This document shows, piece by piece, positions 16,906-25,524 of a stretch of DNA of 64,000 bases; positions within the stretch are counted from its first letter, which is position 1; each line of letters begins with the position of its first letter. The translations under genes and the position numbers were made by a program. Source of the stretch: Sphingomonas telluris (GTDB taxonomy: Bacteria; Pseudomonadota; Alphaproteobacteria; Sphingomonadales; Sphingomonadaceae); assembly GCF_022568775.1 (NCBI RefSeq), contig NZ_JAKZHW010000001.1, positions 620,001-684,000 on the forward strand, written 5' to 3'. The notes beneath the pieces were generated by a model. The model saw only the letters and a list, made by a program, of their open reading frames with translations. It was not told the DNA's origin and did not search any database.

Positions 16906-16966
16906 ATTCCCGCGATTCGCGGGAATGTTAACTTCGTGGTTACCACGAAATTGGCGGTTTTCCGCC
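16906..16966. promoter_or_regulatory. Three tandem perfect hairpins in the rpsT-dnaA interval
   Basis: Hairpin 1 is ATTCCCGCG-ATT-CGCGGGAAT (16906-16926). Hairpin 2 is TTCGTGG-TTA-CCACGAA (16933-16949). Hairpin 3 is GGCGG-TTTT-CCGCC (16953-16966). They are packed within 61 bases, 225 bases upstream of the dnaA start. None has a terminator T tract, and the sequences are unlike each other. They could be operators for dimeric regulators, RNA structures in a dnaA leader, or origin-associated elements. I found no TTATCCACA-like DnaA box in this interval, so I do not call it oriC. Confidence 0.5.
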
Positions 16967-17190
16967 GTTTCCAGCCAAAAGTCCCGCGTTTCCGGTGTCA
17001 AGGCTGATTATTTCATTCATGTGAAAAATCGCGCTTGAAACAGTAGCCGCAGACTTTCAAAACGAACTTTCCGGACGCGAATCTGCGCCGGGGGGCTAGA
17101 GAGAGAAGAAGCTAAAAGCGACCGACTCGTGTTGGTCGGAACGCCCTCTTTTTGTCTCTGGCATCGGGGAACTCAGGGAGGCGCGAGCCA
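16967..17190. other. dnaA upstream region
   Basis: AT-richer sequence (for example GATTATTTCATTCATGTGAAAAATCG near 17005-17030, quoted only as a region) followed by GA-rich leader. A dnaA promoter must lie here, because the rpsT terminator precedes it, but I cannot place -35 and -10 boxes with confidence. AGGGAGG at 17175-17181 is the ribosome site of dnaA. Confidence 0.4.
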
Positions 17191-18591
17191 GTGCAGGGGC
17201 AACGTTCGGAGTCGTGCCAAGAGCGGACGGAAGGGCAGGTCGCCGCACCGCTCGAGGCCGCCTGGGAATCGATCCGTTCGGGACTTCGGCGTGATCTGGG
17301 TGCTCGCACGTTCGACGGCTGGCTGAAGCCGGCAGCGCTGGGCGATTTCGATCCCGCTACGGGCGCACTCGACGTCGTCATGCCTAGCCAGTTCATGGCC
17401 GATTGGGTTCGCTCGCATTTCGGCGATCGCCTGACCCTTGCATGGAAGGCGACGCTCCCGATCGTTCGCGAGGTTCGCGTCGTCGCGAGCTCGGACGGCC
17501 CGCGCCCGACGCCGTTGCTGATCCTGGAAGAAGCGCCGGAACCGGCTGCTCGCGGCCGCGACCCGCAGGCACCGAACTTCGATCCGCGATACCGTTTCGA
17601 GACGTTCGTCATCGGCAAGGCGAACGAAGTCGCCGCGACGGCTGCGAAGACGCTTGCAACCGCAAAGACCGTCAGCTTCAACCCGCTGTTCATTCATGGC
17701 GGCACCGGCCGCGGCAAGACGCACCTTTTGCACGCGATCGGCCATGCCTTCCTGGCGCAGAATCGTTCGGCCCGAGTCGTTTCGATGTCGGCCGAAAAGT
17801 TCATGGTCGAGTTCATTCGTGCGCTGAAGGAAAACGACACGATCGGTTTCAAGCAGCGGCTGCGAAACGCGGACCTGCTGCTGATCGACGACGTACAGTT
17901 CATCGCCGGCAAGGATTCGACGCAGGAAGAATTCTTCCACACGATGAACGAGATCATCACCGCCGGCCGGCGACTGGTGATTACGTCCGACCGCGCCCCG
18001 CAGGATCTCGACGGGATTGCCCCGCGCATCCTGTCCCGCCTGTCCTGGGGCCTAGTTGCCGACATCAACGCGGCCGATTTCGAGCTGCGCTTCAACATCA
18101 TCGAGACCAAGCTGGCGGCTCTTCCGGCGGTCGACATGCCGCGCAACGTGGTCGAGTTCCTCGCCCGCCGCGTCACGTCGAGCATTCGCGAGCTCGAAGG
18201 CGCGCTCAACCGCATCGCCGCCTATGCGATGATGACCGGCCGAGCGATCGACATTGCCTTCGTCGAGGAGGTTCTCGCCAACGTCCTGCGCGCCAACCAG
18301 CGTCGCATCACGATCGACGAAATCCAGGGGCAAGTCGCCGAGCATTATCGCATCCGCAAGGCGGAGATGACCTCTGCGCGCCGCGCCCGTGAAGTCGCTC
18401 GTCCGCGCCAGGTCGCCATGTATCTTTCAAAGCAATTGACGCCGAAGTCCCTTCCGGACATCGGCCGCCGCTTTGGTGGTCGCGACCACACAACCGTGAT
18501 CCATGCGGTACGCCAGATCGAGAAGCTCCGCGCCAGTGACGCCGAGCTAGATGCGGACATTCGCCTGTTGACGCGCCAGCTCGAAGGGTAA
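17191..18591 (+). CDS. dnaA: Chromosomal replication initiator DnaA
   Basis: Opens oriC and recruits DnaB. The GTG at 17191, 9 bases after AGGGAGG, gives 466 residues and is preferred to an unsupported upstream start. Domain I at about 20-90 has LGARTFDGWLKP. The AAA+ domain begins at FETFVIGKANEVA with Walker A GGTGRGKTHLL (K176), Walker B LLIDDVQFIAGKD and sensor LSWGLVADI. Domain IV has the helix-turn-helix and the signature GGRDHTTVIHAVRQIEKL. The Walker A has Arg where Leu is common (GLGKT). A strong terminator follows. Confidence 0.97.
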   Translation: MQGQRSESCQERTEGQVAAPLEAAWESIRSGLRRDLGARTFDGWLKPAALGDFDPATGALDVVMPSQFMADWVRSHFGDRLTLAWKATLPIVREVRVVASSDGPRPTPLLILEEAPEPAARGRDPQAPNFDPRYRFETFVIGKANEVAATAAKTLATAKTVSFNPLFIHGGTGRGKTHLLHAIGHAFLAQNRSARVVSMSAEKFMVEFIRALKENDTIGFKQRLRNADLLLIDDVQFIAGKDSTQEEFFHTMNEIITAGRRLVITSDRAPQDLDGIAPRILSRLSWGLVADINAADFELRFNIIETKLAALPAVDMPRNVVEFLARRVTSSIRELEGALNRIAAYAMMTGRAIDIAFVEEVLANVLRANQRRITIDEIQGQVAEHYRIRKAEMTSARRAREVARPRQVAMYLSKQLTPKSLPDIGRRFGGRDHTTVIHAVRQIEKLRASDAELDADIRLLTRQLEG

Positions 18592-18643
18592 GCGTCCCGA
18601 GTTCCGGGAGGGGGGTATTTCGGTCGCCCCAACGGCCGAGGGG

Positions 18644-18679
18644 AAAAGGCCCGGCAGGCGCAATCCTGCCGGGCCTTTT
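18644..18679 (+). terminator. Bidirectional-looking terminator after dnaA
   Basis: A perfect 15-bp stem, AAAAGGCCCGGCAGG (18644-18658) and CCTGCCGGGCCTTTT (18665-18679), with a 6-base loop. Flanking A4 and T4 are part of the stem, so it could act on either strand. It separates dnaA from the small gene at 18764. Confidence 0.85.
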
Positions 18680-18763
18680 CGCATTCAGCGTACGCTACGC
18701 TGTGTCAGCAAACCGTGATAAGGGACGTGCGACACGCCATGGCCTCGGTGTTCGGGAGGACGG

Positions 18764-18916
18764 ATGGTGCAGGACGGATCGGGCGAGGATCGCAGAAGCG
18801 GCACGGACCGGAGATCAGGCGACGAGCGCCGCCAGACGCAGCGCAGGCAGAGCGACCCTGACAAACCCGGTCGGCGCCAAATGGAACGCCGTGACGGCGA
18901 GCGCCGAGGCTCTTGA
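18764..18916 (+). CDS. 50-residue Arg/Asp-rich small protein
   Basis: A very short gene with a good ribosome site (GGGAGGA at 18754-18760) just before ATG 18764. The peptide reads as repeats of the form SGxDRRSGDERR, QTQRRQS and MERRDGERRGS: about one third Arg, strongly charged, no hydrophobic segment, probably disordered. Short proteins with similar DRR/ERR repeats occur beside other bacterial genes, but I know of no assigned role. The gene lies between the dnaA terminator and a second hairpin at 18927-18954, giving it its own transcription unit. RNA binding is plausible from charge alone but not shown. Confidence 0.5.
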   Translation: MVQDGSGEDRRSGTDRRSGDERRQTQRRQSDPDKPGRRQMERRDGERRGS

Positions 18917-18926
18917 GCCAAAGAAA

Positions 18927-18954
18927 GGGCCCGCCCGGCGAACCGGACGGGCCT
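18927..18954. terminator. Terminator-like hairpin between convergent genes
   Basis: GGGCCCGCCCGG (18927-18938) pairs with CCGGACGGGCCT (18943-18954) with one C-A mismatch and one G-T pair, around the stable tetraloop CGAA. It lies 10 bases after the 50-residue gene and 22 bases beyond the end of the convergent lipoprotein gene, so it may serve both. The T tract is weak. Confidence 0.55.
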
Positions 18955-18976
18955 ATCTGTTTGATTGCAGTCGCTC

Positions 18977-19672
18977 CTAAGCGCGCTTCTTTGCCGGCAC
19001 GGTGATCTTCACTGTCTCCCCGTTCGTGCCAGGGAAGTTGGTGAACATCGCCTCGATGAGGTTCGGCACCAGCGTTCCGAGTTCGTCGGTCTGCGAACGT
19101 GCAGCCGCCCTGCCGTTGAACAGCGGCGCACTGTCGGTGCGGCGAACGATGTCGAGATTCAGCTCGCTCTTGTAGACGACGTACTGGCGGATCGGGTCGG
19201 GCCCGAAGCCGTACCAGTAGGGATCGTCCCAGCCCCAGTAGAAGGGCGAGCGCGCGCCGTAATAGCCGAAGCGCGAGTAGTACGGACGCCCATAGAAGCC
19301 GCCGTAAAACGGGTCGTAGAAGCCGTGATAGAACGGGCTGTAATACCGCGACCGCGCGAACGGATCGACGGTGACCTCGCGCGTGCCTCCATCGACGCCG
19401 TACGAGACCTTGACCAGCATGTCCGCGCCAGCCGGAGCGCCGGAAGGACGATAGCCCTTGGCTTCCAACTGCTGCGCGATCTGCGCGGCGAAGCGGTTGA
19501 ACTCCAGCGTCGGCAGTGCGCCGTTCGCGGGAACGACGTAGAAGCTCTGCCCCTGCGGGATCGGCATTGCGGAATAGCGGGTGACGTTGGCGGGCAAGCC
19601 GGTCGCACAACCGGAGACGCCCAGCGCCGCGACGCCGAGCAGAGCTGCGGCGGCGATGTTACGGATACGCAT
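18977..19672 (-). CDS. DUF4136 family lipoprotein
   Basis: A 231-residue predicted lipoprotein. The start at 19672 gives a clean signal peptide ending in the lipobox LGVSGC (lipidated C22). The DUF4136 pattern covers about residues 30-110 (QSFYVVPANG, QIAQQLEAKGYRP, ADMLVKVSYGVDGG). Then comes an unusual Tyr/Phe/Gly/Pro-rich stretch (about 125-160, such as YYSPFYHGFYDPFYGG) before a C-terminal strand region ending in KKRA. It probably sits in the outer or inner membrane facing the periplasm; the function is unknown. It lies downstream of trpS on the same strand but is separated by 79 bases, so it probably has its own promoter. Confidence 0.8.
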   Translation of the reverse strand: MRIRNIAAAALLGVAALGVSGCATGLPANVTRYSAMPIPQGQSFYVVPANGALPTLEFNRFAAQIAQQLEAKGYRPSGAPAGADMLVKVSYGVDGGTREVTVDPFARSRYYSPFYHGFYDPFYGGFYGRPYYSRFGYYGARSPFYWGWDDPYWYGFGPDPIRQYVVYKSELNLDIVRRTDSAPLFNGRAAARSQTDELGTLVPNLIEAMFTNFPGTNGETVKITVPAKKRA

Positions 19673-19751
19673 TTTACACCTCGAACGGGGAAAACTCTGA
19701 GATGCACAAAACCTTGAAGGCTGACGGCTTAACTGGCGATGAAGTGAGTTT

Positions 19752-20768
19752 TCAGCGCGACAGGCCGACCACGCGATAGGCTTCCTTGAGGACGGGCGCT
19801 CCAAGCTCGGCCGCGCGCGCGGAACCGTCGCCCAGCAGCCGGTCGAGTTCCGCCGTATCCGTACGAAGCTCGTCGAGCCGAGTACGCAGCGGATGGAGGA
19901 GAGCCACCAAGGCGTCTGCAAGCGCGGGTTTGAACGCGCCGAAGCCCTGACCCGCGAAGCGAGCCAGCACCTGCTCGACGCTCTCGCCGGTCGCGGCCGC
20001 GTAGATACCGACCAGGTTCTTGGCTTCAGGACGCGCATCGAGCAGCGCCGGATCGTCGGGCAGCGGCTCCGGATCGGTCTTCGCCTTGCGAATCTTCTGC
20101 GAGATCTGATCGTCGCTATCGGTGAGGTTGATGCGGCTCATGTCCGACGGGTCGGACTTGGACATTTTCACACTGCCGTCACGGAGGCTCATGACGCGAG
20201 CCGCCGTGCCGCCGCCGATGAACGGCTCGGGCGGAACGAACAGCTCGACTTCGTAATCCGTGTTGAACTTGATCGCGATGTCGCGGGCGAGCTCGATGTG
20301 CTGCTTCTGGTCCTCGCCAACCGGCACGTGGGTGGCGCGGTAGAGAAGCACGTCGGCCGCCTGCAGGACCGGATAGGTGTAGAGCCCGACGCTGGCGCCT
20401 TCGCGCGACTTGCCGGTCTTGTCCTTGAACTGCGTCATGCGATTCAGCCAGCCCACGCGGGCGGTGCACTGCAAAATCCAGGCGAGTTCCGGATGCGCGG
20501 GAATGGCGCTCTGCTGGAACAGGATCGACTTGGCCGGATCGATGCCACTGGCTATCAGCGCCGCGGCCATCTCGCGAATGTTCGAGCGCAGCTCACCGGG
20601 AGCGACGTCGATGGTTAACGCGTGGAGGTCGGCGAGGAAGAAGAGGCATTCGGCCTCTTCCTGCATGCGCACCCAGCGCAGGATCGCGCCAAGCAGGTTG
20701 CCAAGGTGCAATCCGCCCGTGGGCTGAATTCCGGAAACGACACGCATGGCGGGGACGTTAGGCGACAT
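19752..20768 (-). CDS. trpS: Tryptophanyl-tRNA synthetase
   Basis: Class I synthetase charging tRNA-Trp. The 338 residues have the HIGH-equivalent in [13 protein letters not shown] and the KMSKS loop in [10 protein letters not shown]. Other family marks are [17 protein letters not shown] and [16 protein letters not shown]. Two starts are possible. ATG 20768 overlaps the murJ stop by 11 bases and has GGAGGAGG (20779-20786) 10 bases upstream. ATG 20747 fits the usual N-terminus ([11 protein letters not shown]) but lacks a ribosome site. I chose the former. Confidence 0.95.
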   Translation of the reverse strand: MSPNVPAMRVVSGIQPTGGLHLGNLLGAILRWVRMQEEAECLFFLADLHALTIDVAPGELRSNIREMAAALIASGIDPAKSILFQQSAIPAHPELAWILQCTARVGWLNRMTQFKDKTGKSREGASVGLYTYPVLQAADVLLYRATHVPVGEDQKQHIELARDIAIKFNTDYEVELFVPPEPFIGGGTAARVMSLRDGSVKMSKSDPSDMSRINLTDSDDQISQKIRKAKTDPEPLPDDPALLDARPEAKNLVGIYAAATGESVEQVLARFAGQGFGAFKPALADALVALLHPLRTRLDELRTDTAELDRLLGDGSARAAELGAPVLKEAYRVVGLSR

Positions 20769-22317
20769 CGGTGTAAGGCCTCCTCCGCCTGACGAGCGAG
20801 CGCAGCTCTTCCTTGTCCGTGCCGCCGAGCAGCCACACCGCGGGGAAGTAGACGGCCATGCCGCCGCCCACCAAGGCGACCACTCCGGCCATCCGCTTGC
20901 CGACGGAGCCGTCGAACCAGCCGCCGAGAACCATGCGGATCGCGTACAGCGCGGCGACCATCAGCGCGCCGGCGATGAGCTGACGAATGACGCGAGACGC
21001 CAGCCAGCCCTCGATGCGGAAATGTCCGCGGCGGTGCAGGATGACGTAGAGCATCAGGCAGTTGAGCCAGGACGTGATTGCGATTGCCGAGGCGAGGCCT
21101 GCAATTCCGAAGGGCGGGATCAGAATGAAGTTGAGCACTACCGTTGCGATCAACACGAAGACGGCGATCTTCACCGGCGTAGCCGTGTCCTGCCGCGCGT
21201 AGAAGCCGGGCGTCAGCACCTTCACCAGCACGTAGGCTGGCAGGCCGAGGACGATGATCGAGAGGGTAAGGGCGGTAAGGCGCGCATCTTCAGCGTTGAA
21301 GCGGCCGCCTTGGAAGAGCGCCGAAACGAGCGGCTGCGCGCTGACGGCGAGGGCGAGCGCGGCCGGAAGGCACAGCAGCATCGCCAGCTCTGCGGCTTGA
21401 CCTTGAACGCGGGCGGCTTTGCCCGGCTCATTGGCGCCCACATGCTTGCTGACTTGTGGAAGGATCGCGGTGCCCAGCGCGGCTCCGATCACACCCAGCG
21501 GAAGCTGGTTGAGACGGTCGGCATAATTGAAATAGCTCATCGCCCCGGTGCCGATGCGCGTCAGGAAGAAGGTGTCGATGAAGGCGCTGATTTGATACAC
21601 GCCCGCCCCCAGCGTTGCGGGGACGACGACCCGAACAAACTGGCGAACGCCGGGTGTCATCTGCGGACGCCGCAGCTTCAGAACGATACCGGCGCGCTTG
21701 CAGGCTGCGAGGAGCAGGCCGAGCTGCAGGATACCGCCCGCACCGACTGCAATCGCTAGCGCCGTGGCTGTCACCGTTCCGCCTACCGGCACGAAGATTA
21801 GAGCGGTCAGCATGGCGAGGTTGAGCAGTGCCGGCGCGAACGCCGCCGCCGTGAACCTCGCCAGGCTGTTGAGGATGCCTGAGAAGAGCGAAACGAGGCT
21901 GATGAGCAGGAGATAGGGGAAAGTAACCCGCGTCAGGAAAGTCGCGAGGGCCAGCTTCTCACCGTGATAGCCGGAGATCAGGAACACGAACGGTCCCATG
22001 ATCACTTCGAAGACCAGCGTGAACACGATCAGCGTCGGTAGGAAGACCGCCAGCACCTCCTCGCTAAAGTTCTTGGCCTCCACCTCTCCGTTCTCGCCCT
22101 GCAGCCGTTGGCTATAGAGCGGCACGAAGCCCGCCGAGAACGCGCCTTCGCCGAACAGCCGGCGGAAGGTGTTCGGAAGGCGGAAGGCGACGAAGAAAGC
22201 GTCGGCCTGCCAGCTTGCGCCCATGACGCGAGACATGAGCATCTCGCGCGCGAAGCCCGCCACGCGGCTGACGAGAGTCAGCCCCCCGATCGTTCCCGTC
22301 GCTTTGAGCAGGTTCAT
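20758..22317 (-). CDS. murJ: Lipid II flippase MurJ
   Basis: Moves lipid II to the outer face of the inner membrane for peptidoglycan synthesis. The 519 residues form about 14 membrane helices. The N-terminus [20 protein letters not shown] and the segment [28 protein letters not shown] are signatures of MurJ, carrying the conserved cavity arginines. It lies between secB (upstream, 28 bases) and trpS (overlapping), all on the minus strand and probably one operon. Confidence 0.95.
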   Translation of the reverse strand: MNLLKATGTIGGLTLVSRVAGFAREMLMSRVMGASWQADAFFVAFRLPNTFRRLFGEGAFSAGFVPLYSQRLQGENGEVEAKNFSEEVLAVFLPTLIVFTLVFEVIMGPFVFLISGYHGEKLALATFLTRVTFPYLLLISLVSLFSGILNSLARFTAAAFAPALLNLAMLTALIFVPVGGTVTATALAIAVGAGGILQLGLLLAACKRAGIVLKLRRPQMTPGVRQFVRVVVPATLGAGVYQISAFIDTFFLTRIGTGAMSYFNYADRLNQLPLGVIGAALGTAILPQVSKHVGANEPGKAARVQGQAAELAMLLCLPAALALAVSAQPLVSALFQGGRFNAEDARLTALTLSIIVLGLPAYVLVKVLTPGFYARQDTATPVKIAVFVLIATVVLNFILIPPFGIAGLASAIAITSWLNCLMLYVILHRRGHFRIEGWLASRVIRQLIAGALMVAALYAIRMVLGGWFDGSVGKRMAGVVALVGGGMAVYFPAVWLLGGTDKEELRSLVRRRRPYTDVA

Positions 22318-22345
22318 CCGTCGATCACCCGCGACTTCGTGGCGA

Positions 22346-22879
22346 TCAGTTCACGGAGTTTTCGTCGGCCGGTCCGCTCTCGTCCGAAGGAGGAGCATCG
22401 CCCTCGACACCCTGCTGCGCCTGCAGCTGCGCGAGATAGGCCGCACCGAAGTCGATCCCGTCCAGAAGCAGCGGCGGGAAACCGGTGTTCTGAGTCGCTT
22501 CGGCAACGATCTGACGCGCGAACGGGAAGAGCAGGCGCGGAGCCTCGACGAGAAGGAAGGGGCCCATCGCCTCTTCCGGGAAATTGCGAAGGCCGAATAG
22601 TCCGGCGTAGCTCAGGTCGACGAGGAACTGGACGCCGCTGTCCGAGCGAGCAGACACTTCGAGCTTGATGATGACTTCATGAAGCTCGTCCGACGCCTTT
22701 TCGACGTTGATGTTGAACTGGACGTCGACGCGCGGCTGTTCCTGCCACTGGTAAACCTGAGGCGAATTAGGATTCTCGATCGAGAGATCTTTGATGTATT
22801 GCGCCAGGGTCGCAGCCTGCGGGCCCGTGTTAGCGTCCCCGGAGCCGTTTCCGGAGTTGATTAAGTCCTGGTCGGCCAT
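22346..22879 (-). CDS. secB: Protein-export chaperone SecB
   Basis: Keeps preproteins unfolded and hands them to SecA. The 177 residues match SecB from IKDLSIENPNSPQ through VQFNINVEKASDELHEVIIKL, YAGLFGLRNFPEE and LLFPFARQIVAEATQNTGFPPLLL. The acidic C-terminus (ESGPADENSVN) lacks the zinc-binding SecA tail seen in some SecBs. It is divergent from the Tim44-like gene, a conserved alphaproteobacterial arrangement. Confidence 0.95.
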   Translation of the reverse strand: MADQDLINSGNGSGDANTGPQAATLAQYIKDLSIENPNSPQVYQWQEQPRVDVQFNINVEKASDELHEVIIKLEVSARSDSGVQFLVDLSYAGLFGLRNFPEEAMGPFLLVEAPRLLFPFARQIVAEATQNTGFPPLLLDGIDFGAAYLAQLQAQQGVEGDAPPSDESGPADENSVN

Positions 22880-23066
22880 GTCAGTATTGCCTCGGTCGAA
22901 TGGGAGGGTCGGACCCGCTTGTGGTCCGGGCGCGTTTTGTGAAATGCGCGCCTAGCAGTCGCCCAAGTGGCGCGCAATGGCGGCAGCACGCCTAAAGGCG
23001 GGCTTTGAATTGAAAGGCTTCGCGCATTATGTTCATGCGCGACACGGAAGGATCGGAACTGAGCAG

Positions 23067-23723
23067 TTGACCGTAATTGTCGTCCTTGCACTCGTTGCCC
23101 TCTTCATCGGGCTGAGACTCTATAGCGTGCTCGGCGAGCGTACCGGGCATGAGCAGCAGCAGCCGATCCTGAAGCCCGCGGACCCGGAGGCGATTGTGGA
23201 ACCGCGCGTAACCCGGCCGGTCGCGGCACAGCCGACGATCAGCGACGGATCCGATCTGGCTTACCTGCCCACTGCGGGGCCCGGCGTGCGGGCGCTTCTC
23301 GCGGCCGATCCCAACTTCGATGTCGCTCGCTTCCTGGAAGGCGCCAAGTCCGCCTATCAGATGGTGCTCGAGGCCTATTGGAAGGGCGACAGCGCCGCGC
23401 TTCGGCCGTTCGTGGACGATCACGTGTATGAGACGTTCACGGGCGCCATCCAGCAGCGCGAGAAGGACGGCCTCGTCCTCGACAACCGGCTGGTCAATGT
23501 CGAGCAGGCCCTGATCACTGCCGCTTCGGCAGAGCATGATCTCGCGGTCGTCACGGTCCGCCTCGAAGCGGATATTGCGGCCGTTACTCGCAACCGCGAA
23601 GGCGAAGTCGTCGCCGGTTCGCTGAGCGACGCCGTCCAGACGCGTGACTTGTGGACCTTCAGGCGGCAGATCGGCTCGCGCGATCCCAACTGGCTGCTGA
23701 TCGAGACCGACGAGGAAGAGTGA
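23067..23723 (+). CDS. Tim44-domain membrane-associated protein
   Basis: Bacterial relative of mitochondrial Tim44. From TTG 23067 it has 218 residues, with an N-terminal membrane anchor (VIVVLALVALFIGLRLYSVLG), a Pro-rich linker and a C-terminal Tim44-like domain at about 80-215 (FLEGAKSAYQMVLEAYWKGD, LRPFVDDHVYETF, TRDLWTFRRQ). An ATG at 22977 would add 30 residues with no ribosome site and would put hydrophilic sequence before the anchor, so I prefer TTG. It is probably involved in envelope protein traffic, as its placement beside secB suggests. The stop overlaps the mltA GTG. Confidence 0.82.
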   Translation: MTVIVVLALVALFIGLRLYSVLGERTGHEQQQPILKPADPEAIVEPRVTRPVAAQPTISDGSDLAYLPTAGPGVRALLAADPNFDVARFLEGAKSAYQMVLEAYWKGDSAALRPFVDDHVYETFTGAIQQREKDGLVLDNRLVNVEQALITAASAEHDLAVVTVRLEADIAAVTRNREGEVVAGSLSDAVQTRDLWTFRRQIGSRDPNWLLIETDEEE

Positions 23724-24928
23724 CCCCGTTCGTCAGGGCGCTAGCGCTCGCGTCCTTCGTTATTCTATCCGCCTGCGCTACTCGGCCCGCCGAGGTTAGT
23801 CCTTCGGCGCCCGCGCCGGTTCCAGCGCCCATTCCCGCACCGGCACCGGCACCAGTCGTGCCGCCGCCTCCCGCCAACGCGCTGGCTGCTGGCGTGACGC
23901 TGAGTGCTGCGCCGCCGTTCGTTTCACAGATGGACGCTGGCAAGGCTCTTAGCGCCTTCAAGGCGAGCTGCCCGGCTCTGCTCAAGCGGCAGGACAAGTC
24001 TGGCCTGGCCGCGGCCACGGCGTGGACGGGCGTGTGCACCGAAGCCGCCGCGGTCGCGCCTGAAAATGCGGCCGCCTTCTTCCGCGATCGCTTTGACTGG
24101 CTGAGCGTCGGGGGAGGCAAGGCCTTCGCCACGGGATATTACGAACCGGAAATTTTGGGCTCGCGTACGCCGCAGCCGGGCTACGTACCCATTTATTCTA
24201 CGCCTGCCGACCTGACGCGCTGCACTCGCCCCGATGGCGGAACAGGCCGCGGCCGGATCGATGAAACAGGAACCTGCGTGCTCTATTACACGCGGCCGGA
24301 GATCGAGGACGGGGTCCTCGCCAACAAGGGCCTCGAGGTCGCCTGGGCGGCCGATCCGATCGAGCTTTTTTTCCTAGAAATCCAGGGATCCGGGCGCGTA
24401 CGCTTTCCCGACGGTTCGGTGATGCGCCTCGGCTACGCCAACCAGAATGGGCGCGATTACGTGGCCATCGGTCGACTCCTTAAGGAGCGCGGCATCCTGC
24501 CGCCGGGTGGCGCCAACATGCAGGCGATCAAGGCGTGGATGCGGGCGAATCCCGACCAGGGCAGGGCGCTCATGCGCGAGAATCTGTCGTACATCTTCTT
24601 CAGCGAACTGACCGGGCCGGGCCCGCTCGGAGCTATGAACGTCGCGGTCACGCCGAAGGCGACGGTTGCCGCCGATCCGAACTTCGTGCCCCTAGGTGCC
24701 CCGGTCTTCCTCGCGATGGACCGGCCCGAAGCCTATGGCTTCTGGGTGGCCCAAGACACGGGCGGCGCCATCAAGGGTGCGAACCGCTTCGACACCTTCT
24801 GGGGTGCAGGTGCGGAAGCCACTCAGATTGCGGGCGGAATGGCGTCGTCAGGAGTCGCGCTCGTCCTCGTTCCCAAAGGCAGCGCGCCGGTCGCGTCCCC
24901 GTCCAGTGGCGCGATCACTCAGCCCTGA
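23720..24928 (+). CDS. mltA: Membrane-bound lytic transglycosylase A
   Basis: Cleaves the glycan strands of peptidoglycan to 1,6-anhydromuropeptides. The GTG start (GTGA overlap with the upstream stop) gives 402 residues beginning with a lipoprotein signal, lipobox ILSAC. A Pro/Ala linker (about 25-55) precedes the MltA barrel (FATGYYEPEILGSRTPQPGY) and the C-terminal 3D domain with the three-aspartate region VAQDTGGAIKG and RFDTFWGAG. The short tail is Ala/Pro rich. It is cotranscribed with the Tim44-like gene and the smr gene. Confidence 0.93.
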   Translation: MTPFVRALALASFVILSACATRPAEVSPSAPAPVPAPIPAPAPAPVVPPPPANALAAGVTLSAAPPFVSQMDAGKALSAFKASCPALLKRQDKSGLAAATAWTGVCTEAAAVAPENAAAFFRDRFDWLSVGGGKAFATGYYEPEILGSRTPQPGYVPIYSTPADLTRCTRPDGGTGRGRIDETGTCVLYYTRPEIEDGVLANKGLEVAWAADPIELFFLEIQGSGRVRFPDGSVMRLGYANQNGRDYVAIGRLLKERGILPPGGANMQAIKAWMRANPDQGRALMRENLSYIFFSELTGPGPLGAMNVAVTPKATVAADPNFVPLGAPVFLAMDRPEAYGFWVAQDTGGAIKGANRFDTFWGAGAEATQIAGGMASSGVALVLVPKGSAPVASPSSGAITQP

Positions 24929-25439
24929 CGAGGCCCAGCTTTGGGCTAGGGTCACTGCAACGATCCGGCCGCTGTCGCGTGAGCCGGAGAAGATCCCCGA
25001 ATTAGAGGGGCCTACGGCGGTTCAGAGGCCGACCGTAGCCGTCAGGCTGACGACGTCGCCGGTTCGGCGAGCTCCACTGGCGCCGCCGGTGCCAGCTCGC
25101 CCGGGAACCACGCTCGACGGCACTTGGGATCGCAAGCTGCGAAGTGGGGCCATCCAGCCCGACCGGGTGGTCGACCTGCACGGGATGACCCTTGACCGCG
25201 CCTGGTCAGCCATCGACGCAGCTCTGGAACGTGCGAGCGACGCGGGCGACCGCGTTATCCTGCTGGTTACCGGCCATCATCGCCCAGGAGAGCCGCCGAT
25301 CCAGCGCGGCCGGATCCGGGCTGCCGTTCATGATTGGCTCGCCGTGTCCCGGCATGCTTCCAAGATCGCTGCGGTGCGAGGCGCGCATCCCCGGCACGGC
25401 GGCGGCGGGAGTCTTTATATCGTTCTCCGCCGCCGGTAA
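24906..25439 (+). CDS. Smr-domain protein
   Basis: A 177-residue protein with a basic, probably flexible N-terminus and a C-terminal Smr (MutS2-related) domain at about 90-177: VVDLHGMTLDRAW, LLVTGHHRPG, IRAAVHDWL and the glycine turn RHGGGGSLYIVLRR. Smr domains are nuclease-like; stand-alone forms have poorly defined roles in RNA or DNA cleavage. The GTG start at 24906 overlaps mltA by 23 bases. The order Tim44-mltA-smr next to secB is conserved in Alphaproteobacteria. Confidence 0.85.
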   Translation: MARSLSPDEAQLWARVTATIRPLSREPEKIPELEGPTAVQRPTVAVRLTTSPVRRAPLAPPVPARPGTTLDGTWDRKLRSGAIQPDRVVDLHGMTLDRAWSAIDAALERASDAGDRVILLVTGHHRPGEPPIQRGRIRAAVHDWLAVSRHASKIAAVRGAHPRHGGGGSLYIVLRRR

Positions 25440-25524
25440 CCTTCCCACTGCACCGTTTATTAACCCTGCCGATTTAGAGCCTCCTAAACGGCGAAATGCC
25501 GCCGCTCGGGGCGCAAATCACTCG

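Noticed and set aside
16885..17190. Possible oriC beside dnaA
   Set aside because: I found no TTATCCACA-like boxes or AT-rich unwinding repeats. In related bacteria the origin need not adjoin dnaA.
13214..23100. Further EcfG promoters, for example GGAAC near 23054
   Set aside because: The sequence after that GGAAC has no CGTT at 16-17 bases; only the 13214-13239 site fits both boxes and spacing.
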